DNA from: CAZGOM01 sp964542875
Lineage (GTDB): Bacteria; Planctomycetota; Phycisphaerae; Phycisphaerales; Phycisphaeraceae
Direction: 5' to 3'
Length of the DNA stretch: 64,000 nt
Assembly: GCA_964542875.1 (NCBI GenBank)
Contig: CAZIWA010000014.1
Coordinates: 1-64,000 of the forward strand
In this document: positions 26,388 to 35,516 of the stretch, piece by piece
Position numbering within the stretch: position 1 is the first letter of the stretch
How the letters are laid out: each line of letters begins with the position of its first letter
The notes under the pieces: model-generated
Seen by the model: only the letters and a program-made list of their open reading frames with translations
Told to the model about the DNA's origin: nothing
Database searches by the model: none
Made by a program: the position numbers and the translations under genes

Positions 26388-27319
26388 GCCAATCCACCAC
26401 ACTCGATGTCGACGGCACCCCCGTTCCCGTCAGCAACCTGCAAAAAGTCCTCTACCCCAAGGCGGGCTTCACCAAGGGCAACGTCATCGACTATTACATT
26501 CAGGTCGCCGATGCTCTCCTGCCTCACCTCAAAGACCGTGCCATCACCCTTAAGCGCTATCCCGACGGCGTCGAAGGCTTTTTCTTCTACGAAAAAAAAT
26601 GTCCGGCTCACCGCCCCGACTGGATCAAAACAACCACCGTTCCGAAAAAAGACGGCGAGATCGATTACTGCGTCCTGGGCGACCTGCCCTCGCTGGTCTG
26701 GGCCGCAAACCTCGCAGACCTGGAGCTTCACACCTTCCTCCACCGTGCCAAGGCCCCGGCGCGCCCAACTGCACTCGCTTTCGATCTTGACCCCGGCGCT
26801 CCCGCCGATGTCCTGGCCTGCGCCAAAGTCGCCACCCTCATCCATGACGCCTTCAAATCCTTAAAACTCGAATCCTTCGTGAAAACCTCCGGCTCCAAAG
26901 GCCTTCAGTTGTACGTCCCCCTGAACACCCCATCCACTTACGAAAAAACCAAGGAGTGCGCCCACAGCCTTGCCGTTCAACTTGAAAACAAGTTCCCTAA
27001 GCTGGTCGTCTCCAACATGCGCAAAGAGCTTCGCAAAGGAAAAGTCTTCGTGGACTGGAGCCAGAACGACGACCATAAAACCACTGTCTGCGTCTACTCG
27101 CTCCGTGCAAAAGACAACCCCACCGTCTCCACGCCAGTCACGTGGAAGGAACTTCAAACCGCACTCTCCAAGGCCGACCCGGCGCTCCTCACATTCGATT
27201 CCAGCCAAGTCATTGCCCGAATCAAACGCTCCGGCGACCTCTTCGCCCCGGTCCTCACCCTCAAACAAAAACTCCCCTCGCTCCAAGCCTTGGATGCCGC
27301 GGTTGCCAAGCTCGCTTAA
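26384..27319 (+). CDS. ligD: LigD polymerase domain protein (AEP primase-polymerase)
   Basis: 311 residues of the archaeo-eukaryotic primase type: 'KVLYPKAGFTKGNVIDYYIQVADALLPHL' at the start, 'ITLKRYPDGVEGFFFYEK', metal-binding 'FDLDPG' (Asp134, Asp136) and a third Asp about 224 in 'VFVDWSQN'. This is the gap-filling polymerase of LigD as a free protein. It overlaps the phosphoesterase-ligase gene by 4 bases (ATGA), so translation is coupled. Convergent with the unknown gene at 27321 with a one-base gap. Confidence 0.95.
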   Translation: MSQSTTLDVDGTPVPVSNLQKVLYPKAGFTKGNVIDYYIQVADALLPHLKDRAITLKRYPDGVEGFFFYEKKCPAHRPDWIKTTTVPKKDGEIDYCVLGDLPSLVWAANLADLELHTFLHRAKAPARPTALAFDLDPGAPADVLACAKVATLIHDAFKSLKLESFVKTSGSKGLQLYVPLNTPSTYEKTKECAHSLAVQLENKFPKLVVSNMRKELRKGKVFVDWSQNDDHKTTVCVYSLRAKDNPTVSTPVTWKELQTALSKADPALLTFDSSQVIARIKRSGDLFAPVLTLKQKLPSLQALDAAVAKLA

Positions 27320-27320
27320 C

Positions 27321-27809
27321 TCATCCTCGTAACCACGCCGTCCCCAGTTGCGAGCACAAATACTGCGCTGTCAGCCTCACCGGGTCGGAGGTTCGTTTCA
27401 CAAAAATCGATGCCGCCAGCGGCCGCGCCGACACCGAAAGCAGTTCATAGCTCATCTCGCTGTCCGGCTTGCTTTGGCACAACGCCACCGGCAATGTCCG
27501 GATGACCCGATAAATCAATTGTCGCTCACTCCGGATATCGCGGCCGGACAAGAACATCATCGTGCAGATCAGATGATTGTGGACGCTCAGTTCACCGATT
27601 CTCGCCGACTGCCCCGGTCCGCTGAGCTTCAAGTGCCATCCTTCAAAGGGCGCCGGCATCTCTCCCTCCCCTGCCCGGATCAGCGCAGCGCATTGTTCCA
27701 TGGTCTGGGAGTCAAATGGCTCTTCAGGAAAGTCGATGCAATCCAACAGTCTGCCGTCATGTCCAATCACCACACCGTACATTGAGGTCGGTTTATCGCT
27801 GAAACTCAT
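27321..27809 (-). CDS. unknown protein, paralogue of 13554-14051
   Basis: 162 residues, cytoplasmic, no recognised domain. It shares 'C-M-FLSG-D-----R-IY' (about residues 84-103), 'L--RPL' and C-terminal 'AW' patterns with the protein at 13554. GAAGG lies just before the ATG. Its stop touches the end of the LigD polymerase gene, so the two transcripts overlap at their 3' ends. Confidence 0.75.
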   Translation of the reverse strand: MSFSDKPTSMYGVVIGHDGRLLDCIDFPEEPFDSQTMEQCAALIRAGEGEMPAPFEGWHLKLSGPGQSARIGELSVHNHLICTMMFLSGRDIRSERQLIYRVIRTLPVALCQSKPDSEMSYELLSVSARPLAASIFVKRTSDPVRLTAQYLCSQLGTAWLRG

Positions 27810-28230
27810 AAGGACCTTCGCTTTGATTCACATGCTCAGGGAACCTCACCGGGCTTCAAAAGGCGTGCCCTCTTTCGACCCGTTTAGGACTTTCCAGAAT
27901 AGTTTTTCCCTTCGGGTTTCCCATCCATGAAATTCCCTCCTTTTCGCGCGGAAAAATCAAAACCATTTCACGGAACATTTCTTACCGCCCATCAGGGATT
28001 TTTTTACATGCTGCCGCCTGATCCCCTGATAGCCGGCCCGCTTACGCGCTTCGGCGGGCAACAGCAATCGCGTCTCCCTTTAAAAACAACCGCCTGCGCC
28101 CCTTCTCTGCCCCGCACCCATCCTCTGAAACCTGTCGTCGCCGTGAGGGATTTCACCGATACCCCGCTCTTTCGATCTTTCCTACTCTGCATTCATACCT
28201 GTTGGGGGTTGTTGTTTTATTTCAGGAACC
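27810..28230. other. intergenic region upstream of the response regulator
   Basis: 421 bases without a credible gene. It must hold the divergent promoters of the 27321 gene and the response regulator. Short open frames here have no ribosome site. Confidence 0.5.
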
Positions 28231-28896
28231 ATGATGACCACCCTCACCCGTCAGACAATCGCACTCGTCGACGATCACCCCATCCTCCGCCAGGGCGTGA
28301 AAATGACCCTCGCCATGGAGCCGGACCTCCACGTGTGTGGCGAAGCAACCAATATTCAAGACGCCCTGAAAGTCATCGAATCCCAGACACCGGACCTCGT
28401 CATAGTCGACATCTGCCTCGACAGTGAAAACGGGCTGGACCTCGTGAAGTATCTCGCCCAGCACGCTCCGCAAATCAGGATCCTTGTCTACTCCGTTCGC
28501 GACGAAGGCATCTACGCACAACGCGCTCTCCAATACGGCGCCACCGGCTACCTCAGCAAAAACTCCGTCTGCAGTGAGCTGATCTCCGCGGTCCGCTCCG
28601 TGCTTCACGGCAAGGTCTACGTCAGCCCCAACATGTCCCGCAAGCTTCTGGAAAAAATGGTCGGCCCGCGCAAGGCCGCCAGCAGCACCGATGCTCCGCT
28701 GGAAAACCTCACTTCACGCGAATTGGAAGTGTTTGAATACCTCGGCTCCGGGCTCACCAGCGCACAGATCGCCGCGCGGCTGGGCGTTTCCAGCAAAACC
28801 GTCGACACCTACAAAGACCATCTCAAGCGCAAGCTCAACTTAAAGTCCGGGCTGGAGCTTCTTCGCTACGCCATGGCGGTCTCACCCCGCCACTAG
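28231..28896 (+). CDS. NarL/LuxR-type response regulator
   Basis: 221 residues. Receiver domain (about 8-125) with DD (14-15), phospho-acceptor Asp60 in 'PDLVIVDICLD' and a Lys near 109 ('YLSKNSV'). The LuxR HTH follows (about 148-205): 'LTSRELEVFEYLGSGLTSAQIAARLGVSSKTVDTYKDHLKRKL'. Either of two adjacent ATGs could start it (28231 or 28234); AGGA spacing slightly favours the second. No sensor kinase is next to it. The hybrid kinase at 55348 has a HisKA_3 domain of the right family and could be a partner, which is inference. Confidence 0.94.
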   Translation: MMTTLTRQTIALVDDHPILRQGVKMTLAMEPDLHVCGEATNIQDALKVIESQTPDLVIVDICLDSENGLDLVKYLAQHAPQIRILVYSVRDEGIYAQRALQYGATGYLSKNSVCSELISAVRSVLHGKVYVSPNMSRKLLEKMVGPRKAASSTDAPLENLTSRELEVFEYLGSGLTSAQIAARLGVSSKTVDTYKDHLKRKLNLKSGLELLRYAMAVSPRH

Positions 28897-28959
28897 GCGA
28901 AATCCCTCTGTCTCGCCTCCCCGGTTAAGCTCATGGGAGCCAACCCCGGGAGCCCCACT

Positions 28960-30147
28960 GTGAAACTCGACCGTAAATTCTTCCTGAAGGTGATGATCGC
29001 CGCGCTTTTGTTCACCGGTGCATCAGGCATTTTCGCCGTGCTCACCGGCACCTGGCATGTTGTCGGCAAAGTCATGCTTTCCGCTTGCGTAGCCGCCGTC
29101 ACCGCAGGCATGATGATGCCCATCGCCGGTTGGGTGGATGACGAAGACACTCGCCCCTCAGGCCTCTGGGGCATTGCCCTGATCATTCTTCAGACCATCT
29201 GCTTTCTGGCAGCCATTTGGGTTGATTACAGCAACGCGGAGTGGCGGTTCCTCGCCACCGGTTTTATCCTTTTCCCCCTTGGCTGGCCTGCTATCTGGAT
29301 CATCGCCGCCAAGGGCAATAAACCCTTCACCCTCGCAAATCTCACCAGCCTCGGCACTCTTGCTCTCAGCAGCCTCGCCTTTATCACGGGCATTTGGTGG
29401 CAAAATTTCTTTACGAACACCAGCACTTTAGGCGTTCACAAAGACATCGACTGGAACCTCATTGCCTCGGCCTGCACGCTTTACTTTTACGGAATTCTGG
29501 CCGCCATTGCCCTCGCCGACTGGACCCGGCACGACAAGCACCACTGGCGTTGGGTCGGTCCTGTCGGGGCCCTGATCTCCACAGTGCTGATCCTCGTCGG
29601 CATCTGGGCCGGCTCTCAAAAACGCACGCCCATCCTCGATGTCTCTACCGCTCTTGCACTCTTTGCCGCCCACGCCATGTTCATTATCGGGCTCCAGCTC
29701 GGCCCCAATCCCACCAACCGATTCTTCCGTCTGGGCACCATCCTGATCGCCGGCATCACCATCGCCATGGCCTGCGCCATCTCCATCGCCTCCATTGATG
29801 CCCGCATCGCGGATGCTCCGCTGGTCCGGCTCACCGGCGCGGGCACCATCCTCACCATCTGCTGCACATTGGCGCTAATCATCATCGCACGGCTCAATCG
29901 CGGCGTGAATCTGACCGCTCAAGACGCCAACGTGATGGATGCGCTCATCGATCTCTTCTGCCCCCGCTGCAAAACCCGTCAATCCCTCAGCGCCGGTGAC
30001 AGTGCCTGCCATTCCTGCGGCCTGCGCATCTCCATCAAGATTGAAGAACCCCGCTGCTCCGGCTGCGGTTATCTGCTCTACAAGATCCCCGGTAACACTT
30101 GCCCGGATTGCGGCAAGCCCATCAATACCCCCGCCCTCGAAGCTTGA
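28960..30147 (+). CDS. polytopic membrane protein with C-terminal zinc ribbons
   Basis: About 395 residues with roughly nine transmembrane helices (residues 10-320), then two Cys4 zinc-ribbon-like motifs: 'CPRCKTRQSLSAGDSACHSCG' and 'CSGCGYLLYKIPGNTCPDCG'. The GTG at 28960 is chosen since CGGGAG lies about 8 bases upstream; an ATG at 28933 would add nine polar residues. Cytoplasmic zinc ribbons after a membrane domain suggest binding of a partner at the membrane surface. Function unknown. 63 bases after the response regulator, possibly the same transcript. Confidence 0.75.
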   Translation: MKLDRKFFLKVMIAALLFTGASGIFAVLTGTWHVVGKVMLSACVAAVTAGMMMPIAGWVDDEDTRPSGLWGIALIILQTICFLAAIWVDYSNAEWRFLATGFILFPLGWPAIWIIAAKGNKPFTLANLTSLGTLALSSLAFITGIWWQNFFTNTSTLGVHKDIDWNLIASACTLYFYGILAAIALADWTRHDKHHWRWVGPVGALISTVLILVGIWAGSQKRTPILDVSTALALFAAHAMFIIGLQLGPNPTNRFFRLGTILIAGITIAMACAISIASIDARIADAPLVRLTGAGTILTICCTLALIIIARLNRGVNLTAQDANVMDALIDLFCPRCKTRQSLSAGDSACHSCGLRISIKIEEPRCSGCGYLLYKIPGNTCPDCGKPINTPALEA

Positions 30148-30786
30148 TCCTCTGCTTCACCCCGCCACTTTTGCACACCCCAAAACGCTCTGGCACGCCG
30201 CCATAAGTGATATATCAAGATTGTATAAAGATGCCTTCCTAACCCCAGCATCCACGCCCATTAGCACGCGCTTTGCATAGGGCCGACCAACCATTCAAGG
30301 TTAACAAATATCCCTCAAAACAAGGGGTAATAATGTACACCCCTGCACTAACACTTGATTTGATTCCCACCCTGGCTCTGGTACTTTCATACCCGGGTTT
30401 AACGCTCTGAAAACCCACCTGATTCCCCGGCCGGGATTGGCCCGGGCGCACCAGGCCAGACGCCGGCGCAAGGCTTCGCACCACGCAAAGCACAACACGC
30501 CCGCAGGAAGCCTGCCCAAGCGCCCAATGCCACCGGCTCTCCCCGCATGGCCCTTTCCGGGGGCCAGACCAGGGAGGGGGCGGGTCGTGAAAGGCCCGTA
30601 CGCAGCACACCTCTTATCCCACACAGGAAACATCCCAAGACTGAGGCTCGGCGCCAGACACCGGCGCCCGGCTTGCCCACGGCCCGCTTCGCGGGGTCAT
30701 AGGGGTCACACGAGCGTCCCAAACCCGGGCCTGATGAAAACTGGCCCACGCAAAAAGTCCGACCGCTCTTTAACCAAGGAGGGCGT
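30148..30786. other. GC-rich, structured leader upstream of the SPFH gene
   Basis: 639 bases without a credible gene. The second half is very GC-rich with several local hairpins (for example CCCGC-TTC-GCGGG near 30684-30696 and GGCGCC pairs near 30650-30670). It does not match RNase P, tmRNA, SRP or 6S RNA by eye. Candidate long leader or an unannotated structured RNA. Confidence 0.4.
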
Positions 30787-32889
30787 ATGTCAATGTTTCA
30801 AATCTTCGTCGCCTGCCTGTTTGCCGCCATCATCCTTCTCCCGGTCATCCTCTGGATCACCAAGGAAATCATCGGCGTGCAATACATCCGAAACGACCAG
30901 GCCGGTGTGGTCGAAAAGCTCTGGGGCGGCCCCATCCAGGAAGGCAAAATCATCGCCCTCCGCGGTGAGGCAGGCTTCCAGAGCGATCTCAAGCGAGGCG
31001 GGCTCCACTACGGCCTCCCCCGTTGGAAGTACCGCGTCCATCGCGTCCCCCTGGTCACCGTTCCCCAGGGTGAGCTGGGGTACGTCTACGCCCGCGATGG
31101 CGAATCACTCCTGCCTTCCCAAACCCTCGCCCGCGTCACCGCATGCGACCATTTCCAGAACGCCCGCGCCTTCCTCACCGGCGAAGGCCAACGCGGCCGG
31201 CAACGCGCCATCCTGCGTGAAGGTGTCTACGCCATCAACCCCGCGCTCTTTGTCGTCATCACCCGCACCCGCGTCTACGGGCTGCGTCCCACCAAGGAAG
31301 AAGAAGCACAAGCCAGCGCTTGGCAACGTACCCTCGCCAGCCTCAGGGCCTTCAGCCCCGTCGTCATCGGCGGCGAAGTCGACGACCTCGGCATCGTCAC
31401 CGTCCACGACGGCCCGCCTCTGCCCACCGGCCAGATCATTGCGCCTGAAGTCTTGAATCACTCCAACTATCAAGACCCCGAAGCCTTTCTGGCCCAAGGC
31501 GGCATGCGCGGCAAACAATATGCCGTCCTCACCGACGGTACCTACTTCATCAATCACTGGTTCGCCACCGTCGAACAGATCCCCAAAACCATCGTCTCCA
31601 TCGGTTACGTCGGCGTCGTCATCAGCTACTACGGCAAAAAAGGCCAGGACGTCTCCGGCACCGCCTTCCGCCACGGCGAGCGAGTCGCCAAAGGCGAATG
31701 CGGCGTCTGGAACGAAGCCATGCCCCCGGGCAAGTACGCCTTCAACCTCTACGCCGGTGAAATCGTCCAGGTCCCCACCACCAACTTCGTGCTCCACTGG
31801 ATCACCGGCCGCACGGAAAGCCACCATTATGATGAAAACCTTAAAAGCATCGACCTCGTCACCCACGACGCCTACGAACCCGAACTGCCTCTTTCCCTGG
31901 TCGTCCACATCGACTACCAGAAAGCCCCCAACGTCATCCAGCGCTTTGGTGACGTCAAGAAGCTCATCACCCAGACCATCGACCCGATGCTCTCGGCCTA
32001 CTTCCGCGACGTCTCGCACAAGCGCTCCATGCTGGAGCTCCTCCAAAGCCGCGATGAAATCCAAAACGATGCACGCGTCGCCATGCGCGACCGGTTCCAG
32101 GAGTTCGACATCGAATGCGTCGACGTCCTCATCGGCAAGCCCGAAGCGGGCCCCAATGATGCCGGCAAAATCGAAACCCTTCTGGAGCAGCTTCGCCTGA
32201 GACAGCTTTCCGTCGAACAAGTCGAAACCTTTGAGCAGCAACGCATCGCCGCCGACAAACGCCGCACCCTTGAGGAGGCCACCGCCGTCGCCAACAAACA
32301 AAAAGACCTCACCAACTCGTCGGTCGACATCCGCATCGTCGAAAACCAGGCCAATGCCCAGCTCGCCAAAGCGGAGATGGGCAAAAAGCAAACCGTCGTC
32401 GAAGCCGAAGCCAACCTGGAACGCGCCCGGCGCCAGGCCGAGCAGACCGTCATCCAGGCACAAGCCGAAAGCACCCGGATGATCATCGACGCCAAGGCCC
32501 AAAGCGAGCGCGAAACGCTCATCAGCAAGGGTCAATCCGTACGCGCCCTTCAGGTCGGCCTCGCCCAGGCGGAAGCCCTGCGCAACCAAGTCCTGGCCTT
32601 TGGCGATCCTCGTCTGTACGCCCTCACCAAAGCCATGGAGGCTCTCTCGGTCTGTAGCCAGCCCTTGGTCCCCGAGCGCGTCTTCGTCAGCGCCTCAGGC
32701 AGTACCGGCACCCCCGGCGAGGCATCAGCCAACCCGCTTGAAACTGGTCCTGTCCAGATGCTTCTCAAGCTGCTATTGGCCGATAAAACAGCCTTTGCGC
32801 CTGCCCTCCAACCCCTGAGCCCCGAGGCGCAATCCCTCAAGGAGGAGCTTATCGCCAAAGCGGCCAAGCCCGTCACGCCAACCGCTTGA
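30787..32889 (+). CDS. SPFH/band 7 membrane scaffold protein
   Basis: 700 residues. N-terminal membrane helix (about 4-27), SPFH-type beta-rich region (about 30-480), then a long coiled coil (about 485-620) full of Glu, Gln, Ala and Arg ('EQQRIAADKRRTLEEATAVANKQ'), then a Gly/Pro-poor tail. The layout resembles flotillin-like proteins, but at 700 residues it is longer than usual. They form oligomeric scaffolds at membrane microdomains. GGAGG lies 5 bases before the ATG. Followed by a strong terminator, so monocistronic. Confidence 0.88.
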   Translation: MSMFQIFVACLFAAIILLPVILWITKEIIGVQYIRNDQAGVVEKLWGGPIQEGKIIALRGEAGFQSDLKRGGLHYGLPRWKYRVHRVPLVTVPQGELGYVYARDGESLLPSQTLARVTACDHFQNARAFLTGEGQRGRQRAILREGVYAINPALFVVITRTRVYGLRPTKEEEAQASAWQRTLASLRAFSPVVIGGEVDDLGIVTVHDGPPLPTGQIIAPEVLNHSNYQDPEAFLAQGGMRGKQYAVLTDGTYFINHWFATVEQIPKTIVSIGYVGVVISYYGKKGQDVSGTAFRHGERVAKGECGVWNEAMPPGKYAFNLYAGEIVQVPTTNFVLHWITGRTESHHYDENLKSIDLVTHDAYEPELPLSLVVHIDYQKAPNVIQRFGDVKKLITQTIDPMLSAYFRDVSHKRSMLELLQSRDEIQNDARVAMRDRFQEFDIECVDVLIGKPEAGPNDAGKIETLLEQLRLRQLSVEQVETFEQQRIAADKRRTLEEATAVANKQKDLTNSSVDIRIVENQANAQLAKAEMGKKQTVVEAEANLERARRQAEQTVIQAQAESTRMIIDAKAQSERETLISKGQSVRALQVGLAQAEALRNQVLAFGDPRLYALTKAMEALSVCSQPLVPERVFVSASGSTGTPGEASANPLETGPVQMLLKLLLADKTAFAPALQPLSPEAQSLKEELIAKAAKPVTPTA

Positions 32890-32920
32890 AGCACGATCCC
32901 TGCTGGTACAAACTTCAATT

Positions 32921-32958
32921 AAAAACCAAGCCTGGACTTAAATCCAGGCTTGGTTTTT
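32921..32958 (+). terminator. terminator after the SPFH gene
   Basis: Perfect 16-bp stem AAAAACCAAGCCTGGA / TCCAGGCTTGGTTTTT with a 6-base loop, ending in a run of T; 32 bases after the stop. Confidence 0.95.
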
Positions 32959-33007
32959 AACAGCATTAAGCGATCAATGTCAACATTTTTCACCTCTATA
33001 TTTCAAT

Positions 33008-33030
33008 CATAATTTCAAAATGAAATTATG
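33008..33030. promoter_or_regulatory. palindrome upstream of pseudopilin (candidate operator)
   Basis: Inverted repeat CATAATTTCA-AAA-TGAAATTATG, 10 bp per arm, in the AT-rich zone 91 bases before the pseudopilin start. It could be a regulator site; it could also be a weak hairpin. Confidence 0.4.
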
Positions 33031-33121
33031 TTGTATTCAATAATTGAAACAATATGATTGGTAATCTTCTTGGGGAGCTGGTTCCAAAATCTCCTAAATG
33101 TCTTTTCACCAGGAAGTGGCC

Positions 33122-33826
33122 ATGCAAAACCGTCCCTTGCACGCACGGACTCAAAGTAATCATTCCAAAGCTTTTTCACTCGTTGAACTTCTAGTCGTCG
33201 TCGCCATCATCGGCATATTGATCTCGCTTCTCTTGCCCAGTCTCGCCAAAACACGTGACCGCTCCCTGGAGCTCAAATGCATGGCCAATGTCCGCAGCAC
33301 GGCAATGGCATTCACCCAGTACTTTCAAGACTACAAGCTCTTCATCCCACCTCTTGCCGGCACCTGGAACTACAACTACGGCTCCTGGATAACGCCCATC
33401 ACCCCATACGTACCAGTCACCAAAACCCGCTGCTGCCCCTCCAGTGGCGCTGGGTACGCCACATCCTGGCGTCAACGCTTCGTCACCTGGGGCGATACCA
33501 GCACCAGCTACCGGACCGATAAATTCTGGAACCACGCTGAAACCGGTCTCGTCTTTGAAAATGCCCAATACCTCGATTCCATCTATTTCATGCGCATCCG
33601 CTCTGTGGTCTCTGGCGAAGATGACACCGCCGTCCTGAATCTCTCCAGTCACAACCGCAACGGCATCGGTGCGGCCTACTACGACGGCCACTCCCAATTC
33701 ATCAAATTCAATACCACTCAAACCACCGCCGGCACCTATGATCGATCAATCCCATTCCTATACAAGCAGTTTTGGGGCAAGATCGGCCCCAATCTCTACA
33801 CCGAATCAGGCCACTGCCCCTTCTGA
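33122..33826 (+). CDS. prepilin-type pseudopilin with DGH motif
   Basis: 234 residues. Leader ends 'HSKA', then 'FSLVELLVVVAIIGILISLLLP' (methylation and membrane segment), 'LELKCMANVRSTAMAFTQYF', and 'YYDGHSQFIKF' near the C-terminus. Ala, not Gly, is at the -1 site. The ATG at 33122 is selected because AGGAAG lies 6 bases upstream; the upstream ATG at 33098 has no ribosome site. It stands alone, with an AT-rich promoter and a strong terminator. Confidence 0.85.
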   Translation: MQNRPLHARTQSNHSKAFSLVELLVVVAIIGILISLLLPSLAKTRDRSLELKCMANVRSTAMAFTQYFQDYKLFIPPLAGTWNYNYGSWITPITPYVPVTKTRCCPSSGAGYATSWRQRFVTWGDTSTSYRTDKFWNHAETGLVFENAQYLDSIYFMRIRSVVSGEDDTAVLNLSSHNRNGIGAAYYDGHSQFIKFNTTQTTAGTYDRSIPFLYKQFWGKIGPNLYTESGHCPF

Positions 33827-33840
33827 TCAATCTCTCTTAT

Positions 33841-33879
33841 CCAGCAAAAAGCCCGCCAAACAGGCGGGCTTTTTGCTGG
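33841..33879 (+). terminator. terminator after the 33122 pseudopilin
   Basis: Perfect 17-bp stem (arms 33841-33857 and 33863-33879) with a 5-base loop; the strong part is AGCCCGCC / GGCGGGCT followed by TTTTT. Confidence 0.95.
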
Positions 33880-33934
33880 CCCGGGAATCCGTTCCCTCTG
33901 CCTTATCCCTTGTACCTTTTACCCTGTACCTTTC

Positions 33935-35431
33935 TTACGACACGCTCTTGGCCAGTTGCCCCTTATTCACCTTCCCCATCGCGTTGCGGGGGAACCCTTC
34001 CACCACCTTCAGCACGCTGGGCACCTTGTACACCGCAAGGCGCTCCTTGGCCCACGCGCGCACTTCGGCCAGGTCCACGCTCTGCCCGGGCTTCACCACG
34101 GCGCACAGGCACACCTTCTGGCCCCACTCCACGTCCTCCAGACCCACCACGGCGCAGTCGGCCAGTTTGGGGTGCTCGCGCAGCACTTCTTCGATCTCCA
34201 GCGCACTCACCTTGTACCCGCCGGTCTTGAGAATATCGCTCGAAGCGCGACCCAGGATCCGGTAATACCCACGCTCGATCTGTGCCACATCGCCGGTTTT
34301 GAACCAGCCGTCTTCGGTGAAGCTGGTCTTGGTGGCTTCCGGCTTGCCGTAATACTCCTGAAACACCGTTTCCCCCTTCACCTGAATCTCTCCAGGCTGG
34401 TTCTCTTCGGTGATCACCTTGCCCGCATCGTCGATCAACCGGGCGTGCACATAAGGCAGCGCGATCCCCACCGACCCAGGCCGGCGCTCACCTTTGTACG
34501 GGTTGGAAAGCGCCATCCCGATTTCCGTCATGCCATAGCGTTCCAGCAGTGTGTGGCCGGAAACTTCACGCCACTTTTCCAACGTTGACACCGGCAGCGC
34601 CGCCGAGCCCGACACCATCAGCCGCAGCCTCTGGCATGCAGCCTTCATCGCCGCCTTGCGGGCCTCGTCGGCCTGCTCCCACGCCGCAGTCAGACGGCTG
34701 TACACCGTCGGCACCGCCATGAACAGTGTCAGCCCGTCGCCCTTGATGAACCGATCCCACACCAGTGTCGGGTCGAACTTATCCATGAACTCGCACACCG
34801 CGCCGGAGTACAGCGCGCAGCCCAGCACGTTCACAATGCCGTGAATATGGTGCAGCGGCAGCACATGCAGAATGTGGTCATCCTGCGACCATTCCCACGC
34901 CTTCACCAGCGACCGCACCTGTGCGTCGATGATCGCATGCGTCGTCAGCACGCCCTTGGGCTTGCTGGTGGTGCCGGAGGTATAGATCAGCATCGCAGGC
35001 CGGCTTACGTCCACGTCGGGCAGCTTGCCCGCTGTGGTATCAACCAGGTCTTCATCCAGATAAAAAGGCAGCTTCCGCTCCGCGGCAAGCGGTGCAAGCA
35101 TCTCCGCATATTCCGGTCCGGCCACCACGATGGTCGCCTTGGAGTCATCAATCAGATACGCCAGTTCCGGCAACGGATGATGCGTGCTCAGCGGCACCAC
35201 CACGCCGCCCGCGCGCCACACCGCCCACTGCACCGTCACATACCGGATGCCGGGCGGCACCAGAAACGCCACCCGGGCCCCATCCAGGTCCTTATTCCCC
35301 GCCAGCAGCTTCGTCGCCGCCCGTGCGGAACGGTCCAGCACCTGGTTGTACGTAAAGCGCCTGCCGTCGGAAATCACCGCAAGCCGGTCGCCAAAGCCCT
35401 TTGCACGCTCAAACAACGGAATCGATGTCAT
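33935..35431 (-). CDS. AMP-forming acyl-CoA ligase
   Basis: 498 residues. Adenylation motif 'LIYTSGTTSKPKGVLTTH', 'RYGMTEIGM', then 'GWFKTGDVAQIERGYYRILGRASSDILKTGGYKVSALEIE' with the hinge and the C-terminal acyl-CoA synthetase motif, and the Lys near 'NAMGKVNKGQL'. It activates a carboxylate to its CoA thioester. Length and motifs resemble malonyl-CoA ligase (MatB) type enzymes, but the substrate is not determined. Last gene of a minus-strand run after the PIG-L enzyme, with a repeat in the 85-base gap. Confidence 0.9.
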   Translation of the reverse strand: MTSIPLFERAKGFGDRLAVISDGRRFTYNQVLDRSARAATKLLAGNKDLDGARVAFLVPPGIRYVTVQWAVWRAGGVVVPLSTHHPLPELAYLIDDSKATIVVAGPEYAEMLAPLAAERKLPFYLDEDLVDTTAGKLPDVDVSRPAMLIYTSGTTSKPKGVLTTHAIIDAQVRSLVKAWEWSQDDHILHVLPLHHIHGIVNVLGCALYSGAVCEFMDKFDPTLVWDRFIKGDGLTLFMAVPTVYSRLTAAWEQADEARKAAMKAACQRLRLMVSGSAALPVSTLEKWREVSGHTLLERYGMTEIGMALSNPYKGERRPGSVGIALPYVHARLIDDAGKVITEENQPGEIQVKGETVFQEYYGKPEATKTSFTEDGWFKTGDVAQIERGYYRILGRASSDILKTGGYKVSALEIEEVLREHPKLADCAVVGLEDVEWGQKVCLCAVVKPGQSVDLAEVRAWAKERLAVYKVPSVLKVVEGFPRNAMGKVNKGQLAKSVS

Positions 35432-35445
35432 GGGAATCTGTCCTA

Positions 35446-35480
35446 CCCCCTCTCCCTTGGGGAGAGGGCTGGGGTGAGGG
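35446..35480. repeat. dispersed hairpin repeat, copy 2
   Basis: CCCCCTCTCCCTTGGGG...GAGGGCTGGGGTGAGGG, the same class as 7314-7351. It lies in the gap between the acyl-CoA ligase and PIG-L genes. Confidence 0.65.
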
Positions 35481-35516
35481 CCGCCTGTGTAAAAATGAAC
35501 GGCCGGGAAAATCGAA

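Larger units (their letters stand above)
32890..33121. other. AT-rich intergenic region before the 33122 pseudopilin
   Basis: 232 bases with a terminator (32921-32958) and an inverted repeat (33008-33030). The AT-rich part (32970-33060) probably carries the pseudopilin promoter. Confidence 0.55.

Noticed and set aside
30148..30786. RNase P, tmRNA, SRP or 6S RNA in the SPFH leader
   Set aside because: None of the conserved cores of these RNAs could be found on either strand by eye.
30437..31456. A 339-residue plus-strand frame crossing the leader and SPFH start
   Set aside because: Out of frame with the SPFH gene, Ser/Pro-rich composition of shifted C-rich codons, and no ribosome site.
31105..32589. 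A 494-residue antisense open frame inside the SPFH gene
   Set aside because: It is a shadow of C-ending codons in the SPFH gene, with low-complexity Gly/Asp/Val-rich sequence and no motif.
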